DNA from: Dryomyza anilis
Lineage: Eukaryota; Arthropoda; Insecta; Diptera; Dryomyzidae
NCBI GenBank assembly: GCA_951804985.1
Contig: OX638135.1
Coordinates: forward strand, 71,825,695 to 71,889,694
Direction of reading: 5' to 3'
DNA length: 64,000 bases
Shown piece by piece: positions 59,301 to 64,000 of this stretch (position 1 is its first letter; each line of letters starts with the position of its first letter). Made by a program: the position numbers and the translations under genes. The notes below the pieces were generated by a model that searched no databases, was not told the origin of the DNA, and saw only the letters and a program-made list of their open reading frames with translations.

Positions 59301-60794
59301 AGCATTTGTGTGGAGGAAAATCGAATTAAAAAATACACTTAGGACAGTTGGTCGCATGAAAAGTTTTGAAGTATGGAACTTGTGACAGTTGGTGTGATGA
59401 AGTTGGTAAGAATTATGAGAGTTATAGTCGGTCTAAGGCACTGGTTATGTAATGTCGGTAGCTCGTCTGGTTAGTGCGTTGGACTACGAGTAAAAAGTCG
59501 CTGGTGCGTTCGACTACGAGCCGAAAGGTCCCCGGTTCAATCTCCAACATCTTCTTCATATAAAACATTTTTCTATGCGGCGCTACCTCTCGTAAATGGC
59601 AAATGGCAAACCTACGAGAGTAAAACATTGCCTATCAAAACTGACAATGTAGGTGAGTTTTAGTGTGGTGAATTTTTGTGTAGTAAGTTTTAGTGTGGTG
59701 AATTATAGTGTGGTGAATTATAGTGGGGTGAATTTTTGTGTGGTGAGTTTTAGTGTGGTGAATTTTATTGTGGTGAGTTTTATTGTCGTGAGTTTTAGTT
59801 TGCTGAATTTTATTGTGGTGAGTTTTAATGTGGTGAGTTTTAGTGTGATGAATTTTAGTGTGGTGAATTTTTGTGTGGTGAGTTTTAGTGTGGTGAGTTT
59901 TATTGTCGTGAGTTTTAGCGTGGTGAGTTTTAGTGTGGTTGTTAACCTGGTGTGAAATATCTTGATATCACTATAATAACTGTTGACATACACGTAATGT
60001 AAAATGTATTATCTATGGGGGGTGCCACGCCCAATGGTCCAATCACTCCCACAGTCGGCGAAACCGTTTAGAATTGCTGATATAATGTGTTTTTAATTTT
60101 TGGGTAATATGGGAGGTGCCACGCCCAGTCCACCAATCTTACCAAGATATAGCATATACTCTTCTCAAGCCCAACATACATATTGTGCCCAAATTTTATT
60201 CAATTCGTTTCAGCCGTTTTGACGTCTATTCGGAATATATAGTTGACAAAAACAAAAAAAAACAATTTTCAAAAAATTTCGAAAAAAAAAATGGTTAAAA
60301 AAATGTTTGACCGACAAAATCAATGCAATGGTCAAAATCAACATTTTCAAAAAAAAAATATTCGCCAAAAACAATGTCGAAAAAAAATGTTTTTGCTTTT
60401 GTTTTTGATTTTTTTTCTTCCATTTTTTGTTTTTCCTTTAGTTTGGATTTTTGTTTTATGTTATTACTTTTGTTTTTGTATTTTTGCTTTTGCTTTTGTT
60501 TTGTGCTTTTGCTTTTATGTTTTTTCTTTTACATTTTTTTTTGTATTTGAGTTTTTTGTTTCATGTTCGTAGCTGGTGAAAGTGCCGAGTTATATCGTTT
60601 TGAAAGTTTAGGTTGTATGGGAGGTGCCACGCCTCTTTGTCCAATCCCGCCCATATATAGCCTATCATTTCTTCCAGACCATACCGCATCTGTGGTAAAA
60701 ATTTCAAGAAAATCGGATTCGCCGTTTAGACGGAGAAGCGGAACAAACGTACAAACGTACAAACAAACGAACAAACAGATTTATTATATTAATA

Positions 60795-61985
60795 ACTAGC
60801 TGGACCCGTGCACGACTCGTGCCAAGATTTTGTGAATTCATAGATATAAAGCGATTTTATTAATATAAAAAACATTATTATTATTTTTTATATCAGAGGC
60901 CCGTGATTCGCTGTGGAAGTTTTTACTGGTTTTATAAATGTAGTAACCAAATAATAATTCTCCTCCAAAACAACTTTTCTCAAAGACAATTCAGACAGTA
61001 GAATATTTCGCCGCAGAATTCTTCCCAGTAGAAATCTTCGCCGTAAGTTCCCCATAGAACGCTTTACCGTAGAATTCTTCCCGGTAGAACTCTTCCCGGT
61101 AGAATTCTTCCCGGTAGAACTCTTCCCGGTAGAATTCTTCCCCGTAGTGTTTTTTCCAGTAGAAGTTTTAGTGTAGTTAGTTTTAATGTGGTGAGTTTTA
61201 GTGTGTTGAATTTTTAGTTTAGTGAATTTTTAGTGTAGTGAGTTTTATTGTGGTGAGTTTTAGTGCGGTGAGTTTTAGTGTGGTGAGTTTTTGTGTGGTA
61301 AGTTTCGGTGTGGTGAGTTTTTAGTATGGTGTGTTTTAGTGTGGTGAGTTTTAGTGTGGTGAATTTTTAGTGTAGTGAGTTTTAGTGTAGTGAGTTTTAT
61401 TGTGGTGAGTTTTAGTGCGGTGAGTTTTAGTGTGGTGAGTTTTTGTGTGGTAAGTTTCGGTGTGGTGAGTTTTTAGTATGGTGTGTTTTAGTGTGGTGAG
61501 TTTTAGTGTGGTGAGTTTTAGTGCGGTAGGTTTTAGTGTGTTGAGTTTTAGTGTGGTGAGTTTTAGTGTGGTGAGTTTTATTGTGGTGAATTTTGGTGTG
61601 GTGAGTTTTAGTATGGTGAATTTTTAGTGTGGTGAGTTTTAGCGTGGTGAGTTTTATTGTGGTGAGTTTTAGTGTGGTGAGTTTTAGTGTGGTGAGTTTT
61701 AGTGTGGTGAGTTTTAGTGTGGTGAATTTTAGTTTTTTGTTTCATCTTTTTAGATTGTGTATGTGCTGAGTTATGTCGTTTTGAAAGTTTAGGTTGTATG
61801 GGAGGTACCACGCCCCTTTGTCCAATCCCGCCCATATATAGCCTATGACACCCTCCGGACTCCATAATATCCTAGTGCAAAATTTCAGTTAAATCGGTTC
61901 AGCGGTTTAGACGTGATGCTGGAACAAACAGACAGACAGACAGACCGACAGAGTGACAGACGGACCACGAGTTTTATATATATAG
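60795..61985 (+). mobile_element. Minisatellite-bearing composite element, copy 4, inside unit 6
   Basis: It starts agctggacccgtgcacgact, has gtagaattcttccc units (61010-61160, five nearly identical in a row near 61070-61140) and a long gtggtgagttttagt tract (61165-61735). It ends with the variant tail (cagacagaccgacag microsatellite, ttttatatatatagata) seen at 18250-18507. So unit 6 and unit 0 share this junction with aggatacgatggtctg. Confidence 0.65.
61165..61735. repeat. 15-bp minisatellite, unit 6 extra element
   Basis: About 38 units. A ~125-bp block (with gtgagtttttgtgtggtaag and gtttcggtgtggtgag) is repeated at about 61255-61370 and 61385-61500, showing higher-order duplication. Confidence 0.92.
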
Positions 61986-63403
61986 ATAGGATACGATGGT
62001 CTGACATAAAGTTTGTATTAGATGGTTGCGGTGACAACAACGCTTTTTTCAAGACGAATGCGGTCCATGCAGAATTTCTATATTTTGGTGAAGTGCATTA
62101 TAGAACGAAATCGCTTTCCTAAATGATTGCGAAACTCTGAAAATGTTTGATTTTCTACCCATTAAATTTTCCAGAAATACAGATATACATATCCAATTAA
62201 AAAACATTTTTGGTTTTTTAAAAACGTCCAAAAATATAAAAATTTCTTAAAAATAGTATTTGAACACAATTCACAGATTCCCAAAAGCATGAAAGCACAG
62301 CTGAAGCCGGTAAATCAATTATTTACACAGACTCTTTATAATGATATAATTTATTGAGTTTGAAAGTTGTATATGAATTTAGGTTATTTTTTAATTTATT
62401 GAAAATTTGAAAGTTTAAAAAGTTTTCTCATTTTTGACGTATCGTACTTTTAGACGCAACTTTGAAAAATAATTGACAAATTGACTATTATAGAAATATC
62501 TGAGTATTTTTTGAATATGTAATTTTATGGAAACTTTGAAAAAGGTATGTAAATATGTATTCTCAACAAACCAAACGATATTTTTACGATATCGAAACGA
62601 TATCGAAACGATATCATTTATATGCACAAATTATCGTTTCCGATAATCTAAAATGATACGAGAATGATAGGGTATACGATATAAACGAACGATATCGTTA
62701 TTTCTTGTCGATATAGATATGGAGTAGATATCGAAAAAGTGTTCATATTCGATAATCAAATTTAATTTGTAAAAAAAAAGTATTTCTTCGATTAAGCTGA
62801 AATTTTGTGTGGATTTGTTTTTCTACATAGTAGCCTCATGAAATAAGCAACGGTGAGAGGGATTCGTACAAATTACCATCGAAACACCAAAAGTAGGAAA
62901 TTTTGATAATGAGAATTCTTTTATATAGCCACTTTACATTGGAAATGGTGCGGTTTCAAAGAGCCATATATGGGCTGCAAGTATTTTATCCCATGTCAAT
63001 AAACATAATGGCCCATAACTAAAGTCAAAATTAACCTGGAGCTTAAATTTAATTACGGTTTTTTGACGGTTTTCATACAAAAATAAATGTCAAATATTTA
63101 TATATTAAAATAAACTAAAGTTTAAAAATGACTATAGTTATGCTCCAATTTGTTTAGCACACGTAATGTACCAAGTTGGCGAAAAAATAAGGAATGATTT
63201 AAAAGTTATTCAGGGCTTTTCATAGGGAGTATTTTACTATCGTACGTTTGCCATTGACTGACGAGAAGAGGTACTGTCGTATAGAAAACTAATGTATATT
63301 TTCTAATTATTCAGTCGCGGTGAGTCGAACCAACGACCTCTCGACTCGGAGTCCATCGCACTACTATGCCAAAATAACTGATTGCAGATGCGATATATTT
63401 TAA

Positions 63404-63675
63404 TGTTATTTTCAAACTCACAAAAGAAACTTGTGCCACGATCATGTATTTTCCGGTGACAACGATATCGGCCACATTTCGTTTGAATATCGTGTGACTA
63501 CAATTTTTGATTCATGTATCAAACGAAACGTTGAGTACGCACGTTTTGAGAGTTTGTTTGTTGCCATCATATAAACCATACGACAAAGTAAAAATAAATG
63601 AAAAATAGTTGACAATACAAATAAATTGTATTTAGTGTATGTTTTTTGTTGCATATTTTGAAATTTGAAATCGAT
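63404..63675 (+). mobile_element. Fragment of the hAT-like element interior, unit 6
   Basis: It matches 33930-34095 and then continues into sequence matching 34782 onward (cgacaaagtaaaa, gaaaaatagttg) without the 686-bp insert. It therefore represents the state before that insertion. It is joined at both sides to normal unit sequence. Confidence 0.8.
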
Positions 63676-64000
63676 ATATTTGCGCATATTTTGTATTTTT
63701 AGTGCACGAGAATCCTAGGCAGTGATGCCAACTCTTATTTTCATTTTTCCCGATATTCTTAGCAAAATTCCCCAATTGACTATAAAATTCCCCGGACAAA
63801 TTAATTTAAATACACTGAGAATACATAGTGTTTTTACTAAATATTTAATAACAATCTAAATAATCCATAGATACATATTACGCAATATGCTATTCATTTA
63901 ATATGTTTTTTATTTCTTGATTTCTCTATTTTTCGAATGACATTTATCAGCCATTATAAATTGAGAAAAATTATTTGTTATTACCAAGTGGTGCAATATT

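Larger units (their letters stand above)
52279..59335 (+). repeat. Array unit 5 (7057 bp)
   Basis: SINE-B (52397), minisatellite (52592-52915), tail to 53775, then a 37-bp stub of the CGGTTT hAT-like left end fused to a foreign tail (53779-53880). CGATA cluster (54366), 151-bp duplication (55203), SINE-C (56068). A short piece homologous to the inside of the 2.67-kb hAT-like element (56262-56357) replaces part of the body. Hairpin (58261) and hAT end fragment follow. Confidence 0.92.
59336..64000 (+). repeat. Array unit 6 (partial, continues past the window)
   Basis: The start matches unit 4 (tcgcatgaaaagttttgaag). It contains SINE-B (59454), minisatellite (59650-59940), tail (to 60793), an extra minisatellite element (60795-61985), CGATA cluster (62571), SINE-C (63212) and a longer hAT-interior fragment (63404-63675). 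A deletion joins the CGATA cluster to the later body near 62770. The array has not ended at 64000. Confidence 0.9.

Overview
The window looks like repeat-dominated, AT-rich DNA from a higher fly (Diptera, probably Brachycera). The evidence is (i) several mini-me/INE-1-like elements with their (GACA/GACG)n microsatellite and the following conserved core; (ii) Jockey/CR1-type and RTE-like LINE remnants; (iii) a tRNA-derived SINE family; (iv) many small TIR elements. The species cannot be fixed from sequence alone. I find no intact host gene, rRNA gene, functional tRNA gene or CRISPR array. Every protein-like stretch I recognise is a transposon remnant.

Layout: 1-5.4 kb holds nested small DNA transposons, a reverse-strand mini-me copy, a SINE and a hAT-type element with a perfect 8-bp target duplication. 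5.4-6.6 kb holds a solitary copy of part of the later tandem unit and a 66-bp triplication. 6.8-9.5 kb is a broken Jockey-like LINE on the minus strand (endonuclease and reverse transcriptase recognisable; internal deletion, frameshifts, one stop) abutting an endonuclease fragment of a second LINE. 9.5-12.3 kb holds a mini-me element, two MITEs and a third LINE tail. 12.3-18.5 kb holds three head-to-tail copies of a composite element built around 15-bp minisatellites, separated by a tract with degenerate ~140-170-bp repeats.

From about 18.5 kb to the right edge the window is one tandem array of a composite ~7-kb unit: a partial unit, five full units (7934, 6755, 7194, 7337 and 7057 bp, measured between identical landmarks at 23059, 30993, 37748, 44942, 52279 and 59336) and a partial sixth. 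An idealised unit runs: mini-me 5' fragment, SINE-related tRNA-like block, 15-bp minisatellite, A-rich then T-rich tract, a conserved 3' tail with AAAC repeats, a CGATA-rich segment (some units), an AT-rich body, a second SINE relative in reverse orientation, a long hairpin, a CRE-palindrome segment, and a terminal fragment of a hAT-like element. Individual units carry private or shared insertions: young SINEs, a 2.67-kb hAT-like element that itself contains a 686-bp element with a BED-finger remnant, a 241-bp Harbinger-like MITE, and mini-me copies. Neighbouring units supply the empty sites, so several insertions can be verified internally.

The units are mosaic. Units 0/3 and 1/4 match best in the right half, and 2/3/5 share left-half features, suggesting amplification by unequal exchange or conversion after most insertions. 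No cellular function is demonstrable. The array is best read as a nested-transposon macrosatellite, possibly heterochromatic, with possible architectural elements (CGATA clusters, hairpin, CRE palindrome) repeated every ~7 kb.
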